A stretch of 38,922 bases of DNA from contig CADBIU010000009.1 of the NCBI GenBank assembly GCA_902794825.1, positions 1 to 38,922 on the forward strand, read 5' to 3'. Position 1 is the first letter of the stretch. Each line of letters begins with the position of its first letter. The notes below the pieces were generated by a model, which saw nothing but the letters and a program-made list of their open reading frames with translations, searched no databases and had not been told where the DNA came from. A program made the position numbers and the translations under genes. Source of the DNA: an uncultured Lachnospiraceae bacterium (GTDB lineage Bacteria; Bacillota; Clostridia; Lachnospirales; Lachnospiraceae). This document shows, one piece after another, positions 7,872-15,448 of the stretch.

Positions 7872-8069
7872 TCACTTGATAAACCCAAGTTTTCTTGCCT
7901 GCTCGGTGTACTTGGGGAGATCTTCCAGTGAAACTTTCACGTTGTGCTTTCTTGCAAAATGCATGAACTCCATAATAGTGATCTTGCCGTCCGCCACGAT
8001 CTGGGCCACCTCTTTCTGAAGTTCCTTGTCTGTTTCATACTGCTTAACCAGTTCATCTACTGTTGCCAT
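7872..8069 (-). CDS. Small 65-residue protein, weakly Nif11-like
   Basis: A small, charged, helical protein with an excellent ribosome site (AAGGAGG, 7 bases before the ATG), so it is almost certainly translated. The pattern KELQKEVAQI, then EFMHFARKHNVKVSLEDL, loosely follows the Nif11-type arrangement, where a D-x-x-L-x-x-x-L helix is followed by E-F-x-x-x-A-x-x-x-x-x-x-x-x-x-x-D-L. There is no Gly-Gly cleavage site or Cys-rich core, so it is not an obvious peptide precursor. It overlaps the isomerase frame by four bases if the GTG start is used, and lies 38 bases after the PHP phosphatase. Its function is unknown; a regulator or chaperone role is speculation. Confidence 0.72.
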   Translation of the reverse strand: MATVDELVKQYETDKELQKEVAQIVADGKITIMEFMHFARKHNVKVSLEDLPKYTEQARKLGFIK

Positions 8070-8107
8070 GTTTTTCCTCCTTATAAGTCTTTGTATAACA
8101 ATTGTTT

Positions 8108-8974
8108 CTATTCCGGCGATTCCTTGAAGTAATGCGGGACAGGGACCATTTTGTCGAAAGTATAGAATGCTTTAAATCCGAGAGCCTTCATCTCGTCCAT
8201 CGTCTCGCACACAAACGCTCCAAGGTGGGCCTTCTTGTGGCTGTCACTCCCGATAGTGATCACTTCGCCTCCGAGATCGCGGTACAGCCGCAGGATATCC
8301 CTTGACGGCGTTAGATCGCTCAGACCATAGCGGCGGCTCGAGGTATTGATCTCAATGCCCTTTCCGTCATCGATGACTGTCCTGAGGATTTCCGCGACAA
8401 TAGGACGGATCTTTTCGAACGGGAAATACCCTGCCTTATCATAGCGGGAGATCAGATCCAGGTGACCGAGAACGCTGTAATTGTGATAGCGCCGAACCAA
8501 TTCCAGTATTTCCTCATAGTAGCGAAGGTTATACTCTTCCTGGGTCCGTCCCCTCTGGAAATCCTGTGTCCAGAACTCCTTGTCCTCCACCTGATGCACG
8601 GACAGGATGATAAAGTCAAAGGGATATGAGGAGAACAGTTTCTCATACTGCGGGATCGTATGCGTCTGCATACCGAATTCCATCCCCATTTTAAGGGTGA
8701 TCTGATCCTTATACTTCTCCTTCAGTCTTCCGAACTCGGCGGCATACTCGGGATAGTTTACATTCACAACGGGCATCCTCTCGGGTTCTCCCGGTCCTCC
8801 GCGCCGGTATTCCACTCCCCTCGGATCATCCCAGTCCCGTTTAATACCGTAATCTACATGATCCGTGAAGCAGATCTCAGACAATCCGAGCGCGATCGCA
8901 TCTCTGACGACCTCCTCCATCGGATACTCGGAATCGTCACTGTATTTAGTATGAACGTGATAATCTGTAAGCAT
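8108..8974 (-). CDS. hisJ: PHP-domain histidinol-phosphatase (HisJ/HisK family)
   Basis: A 288-residue metal-dependent phosphoesterase of the PHP superfamily. Members dephosphorylate L-histidinol phosphate in histidine synthesis, although many HisJ-like copies lie outside his operons and may have other substrates. The metal-binding motifs are all visible in order: DYHVHTKYSDDS (His6, His8), CFTDHVDYG, KMGMEFG (Glu), ILSVHQVEDKEFW, SVLGHLDLISRYD, and TIGSDSHKKAHLG at the C-terminal end. The length is usual for the family. There are no histidine genes nearby; the downstream neighbours are a small protein and a sugar-phosphate isomerase, so a sugar phosphatase role cannot be excluded. The ribosome site is weak (AAGGGC). 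Confidence 0.85.
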   Translation of the reverse strand: MLTDYHVHTKYSDDSEYPMEEVVRDAIALGLSEICFTDHVDYGIKRDWDDPRGVEYRRGGPGEPERMPVVNVNYPEYAAEFGRLKEKYKDQITLKMGMEFGMQTHTIPQYEKLFSSYPFDFIILSVHQVEDKEFWTQDFQRGRTQEEYNLRYYEEILELVRRYHNYSVLGHLDLISRYDKAGYFPFEKIRPIVAEILRTVIDDGKGIEINTSSRRYGLSDLTPSRDILRLYRDLGGEVITIGSDSHKKAHLGAFVCETMDEMKALGFKAFYTFDKMVPVPHYFKESPE

Positions 8975-8991
8975 AATATTCTGCCCTTTTT

Positions 8992-9020
8992 TTGATCAGA
9001 TATTTTGTTTTGCTGATCAA
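8992..9020. promoter_or_regulatory. Palindrome TTGATCAG/CTGATCAA upstream of hisJ-like gene
   Basis: Two perfect 8-base arms (8992-8999 and 9013-9020) are separated by 13 A/T-rich bases. They sit 17 bases before the hisJ-like start, in the divergent region shared with the ABC transporter. It may be an operator, or an RNA hairpin next to the ribosome site. The adjoining T runs do not favour a terminator in either direction. Confidence 0.4.
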
Positions 9021-9105
9021 TATTTTACCTTATCCAAAAGAGTAATTACAGGGTTTTCAAGTTCCGGGAACTCCGGTACGTCCATTTTTGCGATCGTTCC
9101 GTCTA

Positions 9106-9134
9106 TTGTCTCCCTTTGCCAGCTATGATAAGAT
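9106..9134 (+). promoter_or_regulatory. Candidate promoter of the ABC transporter
   Basis: TTGTCT (9106-9111), a 17-base spacer and TAAGAT (9129-9134), each hexamer four of six to consensus. A GCCAG/CTGGC inverted repeat flanks the -10 region (9118-9122 and 9143-9147). Confidence 0.45.
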
Positions 9135-9191
9135 ACAAAAAACTGGCAGATACTGTTTGATATTCTGCTATGTGAAGGAGATTTTTGTTTA

Positions 9192-9884
9192 ATGTCGGAA
9201 CGAATATGGAATATTCTTGTCGAAGGTTTCGTCAAGATCATGCTGGCGAGCATCAAAGTCACAATTCCGCTGACCGTGCTCGGCTTTTCGTTTGCCATGA
9301 TCATCGCTATGTTCATGGCCTTGGTGCAATATGCCAAAGTTCCGGTACTTCGTCAGCTCTCAAGGCTCTATATCTGGATCTTCAGAGGCACGCCTCTTCT
9401 GGTACAACTGTTTCTTGCTTATTATGGTTTCCCCAAGATCGGAATCGTTCTGAACTCTTTCGTTTGCGCAGTGATCGTCTTTTCACTCAATGAGGGCGCT
9501 TACTGTGCGGAGACGATGCGCTCGGCGCTGGAGGCAGTTCCTGAAGGACAGATGGAAGCAGGCTATTGTGTCGGAATGAACTATCTGCAGATCATGCGCC
9601 ATGTTGTGATCCCGCAGGCGCTTCGCACTGCGTTTCCTCCCCTCTCCAACTCAGTGATCGCAATGCTCAAGGATACATCCCTTGTGGCGGAGATCACAGT
9701 TGCGGATATGTTTATGGCGGCGCAAAAGATAGTAGGCCGTACTTATGAGCCCCTCTGGCTCTACTGCGAAGTGGCACTGATCTATCTTTTCTTCTCTACG
9801 ATCCTTACTTTCGTACAGCGCTATTTTGAAAAGAGACTCAGCGCTTATAACAGCAGGGAAACCGAAGTGCGCGCACAGGAGTGA
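9192..9884 (+). CDS. Polar amino acid ABC transporter permease (HisM/TcyB-like)
   Basis: A 230-residue inner-membrane permease of the polar amino acid uptake family. It has about five hydrophobic segments. The EAA coupling motif is clear near residues 115-150 ([20 protein letters not shown] followed by [20 protein letters not shown]), as is the family-specific [10 protein letters not shown] near residue 65. The C-terminus ([20 protein letters not shown], then RTYEPLWLY) resembles cystine-type permeases such as TcyB/YecS. AAGGAG lies 11 bases before the ATG. Its stop overlaps a GTG of the next frame as GTGA. With the following ATPase and binding protein it forms a complete importer. Substrate is inferred only: cystine or a related polar amino acid. 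Confidence 0.9.
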   Translation: MSERIWNILVEGFVKIMLASIKVTIPLTVLGFSFAMIIAMFMALVQYAKVPVLRQLSRLYIWIFRGTPLLVQLFLAYYGFPKIGIVLNSFVCAVIVFSLNEGAYCAETMRSALEAVPEGQMEAGYCVGMNYLQIMRHVVIPQALRTAFPPLSNSVIAMLKDTSLVAEITVADMFMAAQKIVGRTYEPLWLYCEVALIYLFFSTILTFVQRYFEKRLSAYNSRETEVRAQE

Positions 9885-9892
9885 GGAAAATT

Positions 9893-10636
9893 ATGGAGAT
9901 CAAAGAACTCAGAAAATCTTTTGGAGCAAATACGGTGCTCAAGGGTATTGATCTTACGGTAGAAAAGGGAGATGTGATCGCGATCCTCGGTCCGAGCGGA
10001 AGCGGAAAGACCACACTTCTTCGCTGTATCAATTTTCTGGAGAAATCCGATTCCGGAACAATGATATTCGACAATGAGACTTACGATCTCGGCCATATGC
10101 GCAAGGCGGATATCGCTGCGATCCGGAAAAATACAGCGTTTGTATTCCAGAACTACAACCTCTTTGCAAATCTGACGGCACTCGGCAATGTCACTCTCGG
10201 GCTTACATCCGCCAGAAAGATGGACAAAGAAAAGGCTTGTCAGATCGGTATGGAAATGCTGGACAAGGTCGGCCTGTCGGACCGCGCGGACTACTACCCC
10301 ATCCAGCTCTCCGGCGGACAGCAGCAGCGTGTCGCGATCGCAAGGGCGCTGGCGACAAACCCGGAGATCATCTATTTTGACGAGCCGACTTCAGCGCTCG
10401 ATCCCGAACTGATCGGCGAAGTACTGGCCGTCATGCGGCAGCTTGCGGAGGACGGGATGACCATGCTTGTGGTCACACACGAGCTCAGTTTCGCGGAGAA
10501 TGTCTCCAGCCGCGTCATCTTCATGGAAAACGGCAGTATTGTGGAGCAGGGACCTTCCAAGGAATTCTTCGCTAGTCCCAGGGAGCAGCGAACAAGGGAA
10601 TTCTTAAAGAACATGCGCACACAGCATGACGCGTGA
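9893..10636 (+). CDS. Polar amino acid ABC transporter ATP-binding protein
   Basis: A 247-residue ATPase that powers the importer encoded around it. Walker A is GPSGSGKT (33-40), the Q-loop lies in [14 protein letters not shown], the signature is [15 protein letters not shown], Walker B is [14 protein letters not shown] and the switch His is in VVTHELSFA. These match the GlnQ/TcyC class. The frame extends back to a GTG at 9881 overlapping the permease stop, but ATG 9893 is favoured by GAGGA at about six bases and by the normal N-terminus [11 protein letters not shown]. Confidence 0.93.
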   Translation: MEIKELRKSFGANTVLKGIDLTVEKGDVIAILGPSGSGKTTLLRCINFLEKSDSGTMIFDNETYDLGHMRKADIAAIRKNTAFVFQNYNLFANLTALGNVTLGLTSARKMDKEKACQIGMEMLDKVGLSDRADYYPIQLSGGQQQRVAIARALATNPEIIYFDEPTSALDPELIGEVLAVMRQLAEDGMTMLVVTHELSFAENVSSRVIFMENGSIVEQGPSKEFFASPREQRTREFLKNMRTQHDA

Positions 10637-10715
10637 GCTGTTCTGCCCCGGCAAAGAACTCAATATTATTTACATAAATGACGAATATCTATATTGAAAA
10701 GAAGGAGGATTACAC

Positions 10716-11591
10716 GTGAAGAAAAGTGTAAAGAAATGGTTTAAACTGCTGCTCGCCGGCGCGCTGGCAGCTTCTGTGCTGGCAGGATGCGGCGGATCCG
10801 GTTCCGGTGCTCCTGCTAAGGAGGAAAACGCAGAACCGGCAGCAGAGAATACTGCACCTGCAGAAACTGCAAGTGACGATCTTTTGGCCAAAATACAGAA
10901 AGATGGAAAGATCGTGATCGCCATGGAAGGCAACTGGGCTCCCTGGACTTATGAAGATGAGAGCGGCAATCTCGTCGGCTTTGAGGTAGAGGTCTCAGGA
11001 GCAGTGGCTGAGAAGCTCGGTGTCACACCTGAATATGTGACCGGTGAGTGGGATGGGCTTCTCGCTGGCGTGCAGGCAGGACGCTACGATGTTATGGCAA
11101 ACGGTGTCGGCTATACGGACGAGCGGGCACAGGCTTACTATTACAGCGATTTCTATGCGTTCAACAGGACGGTCCTGGTCGTGCGGGGAGACAACGAGGA
11201 TATCAAATCGATGGAGGATCTGGCAGGAAAGACGACCTGCAACTCCGCAAACAGTACTTATCAGCTGACCGCCGAAAAATACGGTGCCACTGTCAAGGAC
11301 GTTGAGTCTCTTGCAGGAACGATCGACGAACTGCTGGCAGGCCGTGTCGACGCGACTCTCAATGCAGAAGTGTCCATCAACGACTACATGAAAGAACAGC
11401 CTGACGCCAATATCAAGATCGCTGCCTATGACCCCGAAGTCGAGCAAGTCGGCATGATCATGCCCTATGGAGATTCATCCGAGTCTCTGCGCGCCGCGAT
11501 CAACGACGCCCTTAAGGAGCTCAGAGAAGACGGCACACTGGCCGCGATCTCCAACAAGTACTTCGGAATGGATATCACAGAGAATAAATAA
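10716..11591 (+). CDS. Polar amino acid ABC transporter substrate-binding lipoprotein
   Basis: A 291-residue extracellular solute-binding protein of family 3. The signal peptide ends in a lipobox (SVLAGC, Cys25), so it is anchored to the outer face of the membrane. A 30-residue Ala/Glu/Pro-rich linker follows. The binding fold begins with DGKIVIAMEGNWAPWTYEDE and contains the usual GFEVEVSGAVAEKLG, WDGLLAGVQAGRYDVMANG and TDERAQAYYYSDFY blocks. The start codon is GTG with GAAGGAGG at eight bases. The gene comes last, after permease and ATPase, with an 80-base A/T-rich gap that could hold its own promoter. A terminator follows directly. The ligand is inferred to be a polar or sulfur amino acid. 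Confidence 0.92.
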   Translation: MKKSVKKWFKLLLAGALAASVLAGCGGSGSGAPAKEENAEPAAENTAPAETASDDLLAKIQKDGKIVIAMEGNWAPWTYEDESGNLVGFEVEVSGAVAEKLGVTPEYVTGEWDGLLAGVQAGRYDVMANGVGYTDERAQAYYYSDFYAFNRTVLVVRGDNEDIKSMEDLAGKTTCNSANSTYQLTAEKYGATVKDVESLAGTIDELLAGRVDATLNAEVSINDYMKEQPDANIKIAAYDPEVEQVGMIMPYGDSSESLRAAINDALKELREDGTLAAISNKYFGMDITENK

Positions 11592-11605
11592 TGCTTTTGA
11601 CATCA

Positions 11606-11638
11606 GAGGGTGCTGCGCTTCGCAGTACCCTCTTTTTT
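11606..11638 (+). terminator. Terminator of the ABC transporter operon
   Basis: A 12-bp stem with one G-T pair (11606-11617 with 11621-11632) and a CTT loop is followed by six T. It starts 14 bases after the binding-protein stop. Confidence 0.92.
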
Positions 11639-11672
11639 ACTGTATATAGACACCCCGGAGTCCGTTTGTTCA

Positions 11673-11681
11673 TGTTATAAT
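11673..11681 (+). promoter_or_regulatory. Extended -10 promoter of aspartate kinase
   Basis: TGTTATAAT is a perfect extended -10 (TGnTATAAT). No good -35 is seen, as is normal for this class. It is 32 bases before the lysC ATG, leaving a leader too short for a lysine riboswitch. Confidence 0.65.
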
Positions 11682-11713
11682 TGCTTCATATTCTATGCCA
11701 TGGAGGAATCATT

Positions 11714-13039
11714 ATGAAGGAGCGCATTGTTGTCGCCAAGTTCGGCGGCACTTCAGTCGCGGACGCCGGCCAGGTCCGCAAGATCAGCGACATTGTTCGG
11801 AGCGATCCGGCCAGAAGGTTTATCGTCGTTTCTGCGCCGGGGAAAAGATTCAGCGATGATATTAAAGTGACAGACCTTCTCCTCGACCTGTATGAGAAGG
11901 CGAAAGCCGGCGAGCCTTTTGCCGCTGAGCTGCGGCAGATTAAAATGCGTTTTCGCGAGATCATAAACGGCCTTGGGATCAGTTTTCCCCTCGACGAGGA
12001 ATTCGAGATCCTCGAGCAGTCGCTCAGGACTGAGCCGATGCGGGACTACACCGCGAGCCGCGGCGAATATCTGACTGCCAAAATAGTTGCCAAATATCTC
12101 GGCTTTACCTTCGTAGATCCTGCATGGTGCGTCTGTTTTGACCAGGACGGGCACCTGAACGGTCCGATGACATCGCGCACCATGTGCGCTTCTCTCCTGC
12201 CGCTGAACCGCGCTGTGATCGCCGGTTTCTACGGATCGGACATGAGCGGCGTGATCCATACCTTCGAGCGCGGCGGCTCGGATATCACAGGAAGCCTTGC
12301 GGCCTGCGCTGTCGGCGCTGATCTCTACGAGAACTGGACCGACGTCTCCGGGCTTTACGCGGCAGACCCCCGCATTGTCGAGAACCCCGAAACCGTCTCT
12401 TACATGAGTTACCGGGAACTTCGGACTCTTTCTTATATGGGTGCGTCAGTGCTCCACTCAGACGCGGTTCTCTCAGCCTCAGAACTCGAGATCCCGATCA
12501 ACATCCGCAACACGGACCGTCCTGAAGACGCCGGCACCATGATCGTTCGCCACCTTCCTTCCGGCGTAATCAAAAACCCCGTGACCGGCGTCTCCGGCCG
12601 CAAAGGAATGTCCGTGATCCAGATTGAAAAGGTCATGGTCAGTGACGGCTCGGGATTCAGCGCGCTGATGCTCGATATTTTGAAAGAGCGCGCGCTGCCT
12701 TTCGAATACTGCCTTACCGGCATCGACTCGATCACGCTTGTGATCCGCAAAGACCTTCTGGATGATTGCAAGGAAGATCTCTTTGAAGAGATCCGCGAGA
12801 CACTGCATCCCGATTTCATCGGCCTTCGCGAGAATCAGTCTCTGATCGCCGTGACCGGCGAGAAAGCAACGGAATCGAGCGACGCAAACGTGCGTGTTCT
12901 GGAGAAACTCACTTCAAAGGGGATCGAGATCAGCACCATCAACCAGGGCGCCGGCAAACTCAACCTTCTGATCGGTGTGCCTGAAGAGCGCTATGAGGAT
13001 GCGATCCGGGCTATTTATGAATTCAGACAGAGTTTGTGA
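11714..13039 (+). CDS. lysC: Aspartate kinase
   Basis: A 441-residue cytosolic enzyme that phosphorylates L-aspartate, the first step toward lysine, threonine, methionine and diaminopimelate. The nucleotide-binding N-terminus VVAKFGGTSVADAGQV is diagnostic. RGGSDITGSLAACAVGADLY carries the ATP/aspartate contacts, and ENWTDVSGLYAADPRIV is the next conserved block. The last 140 residues form two ACT-like regulatory units (SVIQIEKVMVSDGSGFSALM and LIAVTGEKATESSDANVRVL), so allosteric control by an end-product amino acid is expected. Start: ATG 11714 after TGGAGGA; the longer frame from 11681 lacks a ribosome site and would begin in the promoter. Transcribed alone between its own promoter and terminator, with no other pathway gene nearby. 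Confidence 0.92.
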   Translation: MKERIVVAKFGGTSVADAGQVRKISDIVRSDPARRFIVVSAPGKRFSDDIKVTDLLLDLYEKAKAGEPFAAELRQIKMRFREIINGLGISFPLDEEFEILEQSLRTEPMRDYTASRGEYLTAKIVAKYLGFTFVDPAWCVCFDQDGHLNGPMTSRTMCASLLPLNRAVIAGFYGSDMSGVIHTFERGGSDITGSLAACAVGADLYENWTDVSGLYAADPRIVENPETVSYMSYRELRTLSYMGASVLHSDAVLSASELEIPINIRNTDRPEDAGTMIVRHLPSGVIKNPVTGVSGRKGMSVIQIEKVMVSDGSGFSALMLDILKERALPFEYCLTGIDSITLVIRKDLLDDCKEDLFEEIRETLHPDFIGLRENQSLIAVTGEKATESSDANVRVLEKLTSKGIEISTINQGAGKLNLLIGVPEERYEDAIRAIYEFRQSL

Positions 13040-13071
13040 GTTCTGAGGTAATTTGTTCACGAATAAAGAAA

Positions 13072-13125
13072 GCGTCGCTCCCGCTGATTAATCAGCAGGG
13101 GCGGCGCTCTCTTTTTTCTTTTTGT
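13072..13125 (+). terminator. Terminator of lysC
   Basis: A long stem from 13072 to 13107, closed at the top by the palindrome GCTGATTAATCAGC, with one mismatch and several G-T pairs. It is followed by CTCTTTTTTCTTTTTG. Confidence 0.88.
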
Positions 13126-13134
13126 TTAGTAAGC

Positions 13135-13200
13135 CTTGGAGGTTGATTGCTGTATTAGAGCCCTTAGAGGCATCTCTAAGGGCTCGATTGCATCTCCAAG
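13135..13200. repeat. Nested inverted repeat, function unknown
   Basis: The core is a perfect 12-bp stem (13158-13169 with 13174-13185) around GCAT. Outside it a second perfect 7-bp stem pairs CTTGGAG (13135-13141) with CTCCAAG (13194-13200). The bases between the stems contain GATTGC on each side as a direct repeat. Neither strand has a following T run, so it does not read as a terminator. It lies between the lysC terminator and the nitrilase stop. The rest of 13201-13255 shows nothing I recognise. It could be a small structured RNA, a palindromic repeat unit or a mobile-element relic. Confidence 0.6.
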
Positions 13201-13255
13201 AAAGACATCCGGTATGAATTGAGATCATTTACTCCCAAGAATACGAACTATACAC

Positions 13256-14059
13256 TTACCGCAGCGGTATCTGCTGCCTGACACTCTCCACTGTGTCAAG
13301 ATTGATCTGTGCAGCAAGAATTCCCTCCTCTGCGCCCAGTTCCTTCACAATTCTCCCCCACGGGTCCGTCAAAATGCTGTGCCCGTAAGCGACATAGGAA
13401 GCATTCTCGTCTCTGGCAGCCGCACATCCAAGCATAAAGATTTGCTGGTCAAGGGCCCGGCTTCTGAAAAGTATCTCCCAGTGTGCCGGTCCGGTGGTCA
13501 TGTTGAAATCCGCAGGTACGAAGACCATCTTCACACCTGCATCACGCATCGAGGTGAATAGATCCGGAAAACGGATATCGAAACAGATACATACTCCCAT
13601 CTTCCCGTATTCCGTATCGAAAACCGTCATTTTCTCTCCGGGAGAAAGCACATCTGATTCCTTATAATACTGCCCGCCCTCTATATCGATATCAAACAGA
13701 TGAACTTTGCGATGTTTCCCGATCAGGGCTCCGCTTCGGTCAAACACATAAGATGTATTATATAGTTTTCCGTCATCCAGTTCCGGAACAGAGCCTCCTA
13801 TCACATACATCCGCCTGTCACGCGCCAGCTCCGAAAGAAATCTGTAAACAGTTCCTCCATCGCTCTCCGCAAACTCATGAAAGCATTTGTTGTCATAGGG
13901 GCAGGTGAATATCTCAGGCAGCACCAGGAAATCAATCTTCGGCCCTGTACAGAGATTTCCATCATAGGCGTCCAGCATCTGACGCACGGAAGCCATGTTC
14001 TGCTCCGACGTTTCATATGCCTTTTTCTGCACTGCGACAACATTGAATATACTGCCCAT
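13256..14059 (-). CDS. Carbon-nitrogen hydrolase (nitrilase/omega-amidase-like)
   Basis: A 267-residue cytosolic amidase of the nitrilase superfamily. The catalytic triad is visible as Glu49 (VLPEIF), Lys118 (HRKVHLFD) and Cys159 (CICFDIRFPD). The HRKVHLFD and CFDIRFP blocks are closest to the Nit2/omega-amidase branch, which hydrolyses alpha-ketoglutaramate and similar short amides, clearing transaminase by-products. The length is usual for that branch. The start follows AGAAGGAGG. It is transcribed alone from a promoter whose leader resembles that of the kinase gene near 5100. Exact substrate is inferred from the motif class only. Confidence 0.88.
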   Translation of the reverse strand: MGSIFNVVAVQKKAYETSEQNMASVRQMLDAYDGNLCTGPKIDFLVLPEIFTCPYDNKCFHEFAESDGGTVYRFLSELARDRRMYVIGGSVPELDDGKLYNTSYVFDRSGALIGKHRKVHLFDIDIEGGQYYKESDVLSPGEKMTVFDTEYGKMGVCICFDIRFPDLFTSMRDAGVKMVFVPADFNMTTGPAHWEILFRSRALDQQIFMLGCAAARDENASYVAYGHSILTDPWGRIVKELGAEEGILAAQINLDTVESVRQQIPLR

Positions 14060-14080
14060 TTCTTCCTCCTTCTATGACAA

Positions 14081-14130
14081 ACGACTTAGGATCAGGAAAA
14101 CGACCTCAGAGGTATCTTGTTCTCATTATA
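14081..14130 (-). promoter_or_regulatory. Promoter and duplicated leader motif of the nitrilase-family gene
   Basis: TATAAT lies at 14130-14125 on the minus strand, with no clear -35 because the lipoprotein terminator occupies that space. The leader carries CTGAGGTCGTTTT (14109 down) and, 20 bases on, a second version CTAAGTCGTTTGTC (14089 down). The first is shared with the kinase-gene leader in the same position relative to its -10. Confidence 0.5.
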
Positions 14131-14131
14131 C

Positions 14132-14165
14132 AAAAAAAGAGGCCGCCGCATACAGCGGCAGCCTC
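14132..14165 (-). terminator. Terminator of the 14201 lipoprotein gene
   Basis: On the minus strand a GAGGC-T-GCCGC stem pairs with GCGGC-G-GCCTC around TGTAT (14165-14139) and is followed by seven T (14138-14132). Confidence 0.93.
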
Positions 14166-14200
14166 CGACATATCACTGATTATTCAATTTTTGCTAATTC

Positions 14201-15232
14201 TTACTGAATTCCGTTCGCCTCAGCAATCGCGTCGTACCACTCATGCATGATCTCGCTGGCTTTGGATGTGCCATCCTCGAATGTCACCTTTGTGAAGAAC
14301 GTATACTGCTCTTCGCCCTCGGGTCCCTGCACTGTGCGGATGAGGTTCTCGCTTCCCTCTGCGAAGAAGAAATCGTAGCGCACCTGCTCATCGGGGAATG
14401 CAAGTACGACATACTCGCCGTCGGGCACTTCATTTTCTGCCACATCAACATTCTCGTACAGGGCTCCCTTAGTCATCTTCTCGTAGAAGGGGAGGGGATC
14501 AACGCCGTTGGGAGCAAGGGGACCATGCTCTGTTGTGCTGATGGTATAATTGGCCTCCTTGTCGAATGCAGCTTTTGCAAGCGCTGATTCTGCAAGTGTA
14601 TTGTTGAAGCCGATCACAGTCAGACCGTTTTCCTTTGCAAAGTTCTTCATGATGGAGTTCGCCCACTCACAGGCTGCTGTCCACTCTCCCTGATCCTTAT
14701 CCATATCCTCTACGGTCGCGCGCTCATAGCGGACGTCTGTCGGATGGTTAAAGATCAGGTAGACGCCGTCCGCTGTAACTGCGATCGGCTGCTGGTCGCC
14801 AATCGCATCGATCATCATCTTGCGTGCTTCCTCTTCATTTCTCTCGGTAATGGTAAAGAGCCAGCCATAACCCAGATTATCATTTCCTTTGGCCTTAGCA
14901 GCCTCGACGGATTTCGTCTCATACGCGCTAAAAATTACGCCATCGTCGTTGAGGTCAGGTGCTTCTACTGTGATCTTATCCGCCAGCTCGCCGGGAACAG
15001 ACAGTTTATAGCCTCTGTTCTCATAGAGTTTCGGCTCTGCAGTTGCCTCAGCCGCCTCGGCAGCAGGCTCGCCTGACTCTGTGTTCTCTACGGCTTCGAC
15101 AGCCTCTGTTGTCTCAGCCTTGTCATCCGCCGGTGTACCCTGGGCACTTGCTGCTCCGCAAGCTGCCATTGAGACGATCAGTGTGGGGATCACAACACCG
15201 ATCTTTACCAAATCAGCAAAATTTTTTCTCAT
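14201..15232 (-). CDS. Lipoprotein of unknown function
   Basis: A 343-residue predicted lipoprotein. The signal peptide has a basic start (MRKNFADLVK), a hydrophobic core and a lipobox (VSMAAC, Cys25). Residues about 30-66 are a low-complexity Glu/Ala/Thr linker. The mature part (67-343) is acidic and mixed alpha/beta, opening with YENRGYKLSVPGELADK, which reads like the start of a periplasmic-type stand-alone fold with an 'is it a valid value' strand pair rather than an enzyme site. I do not recognise a family. The start follows AGGAGGA. The A/T-rich 15300-15370 stretch upstream probably holds the promoter, but no single hexamer pair stands out. It is transcribed alone, with a strong terminator. 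Confidence 0.8.
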   Translation of the reverse strand: MRKNFADLVKIGVVIPTLIVSMAACGAASAQGTPADDKAETTEAVEAVENTESGEPAAEAAEATAEPKLYENRGYKLSVPGELADKITVEAPDLNDDGVIFSAYETKSVEAAKAKGNDNLGYGWLFTITERNEEEARKMMIDAIGDQQPIAVTADGVYLIFNHPTDVRYERATVEDMDKDQGEWTAACEWANSIMKNFAKENGLTVIGFNNTLAESALAKAAFDKEANYTISTTEHGPLAPNGVDPLPFYEKMTKGALYENVDVAENEVPDGEYVVLAFPDEQVRYDFFFAEGSENLIRTVQGPEGEEQYTFFTKVTFEDGTSKASEIMHEWYDAIAEANGIQ

Positions 15233-15448
15233 AATTCAAATCCTCCTGAATGTCTTTTTCTTGTTCTTTTCATTAACATTAAGTTCGTTATATGTCAGAA
15301 GCCCTTTCTCTAAAATCGAGCTTCAAACTTATAATATAATATACGAAACTTTCGCTAATATCCACTAATTAATAATCTTTTAATGCTTTATCACTTTAGC
15401 GCTTCACCGCAAAATACAGCCCATGCAGACAATCTGACTGCCCTCAGT

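Noticed and set aside
9017-9337. 106-codon minus-strand frame crossing the divergent promoter region
   Set aside because: It overlaps the start of the ABC permease and its promoter, and shows no ribosome site or family pattern.
11641-11713. Possible lysine riboswitch before lysC
   Set aside because: The leader from the extended -10 promoter to the ATG is about 30 bases, far too short.
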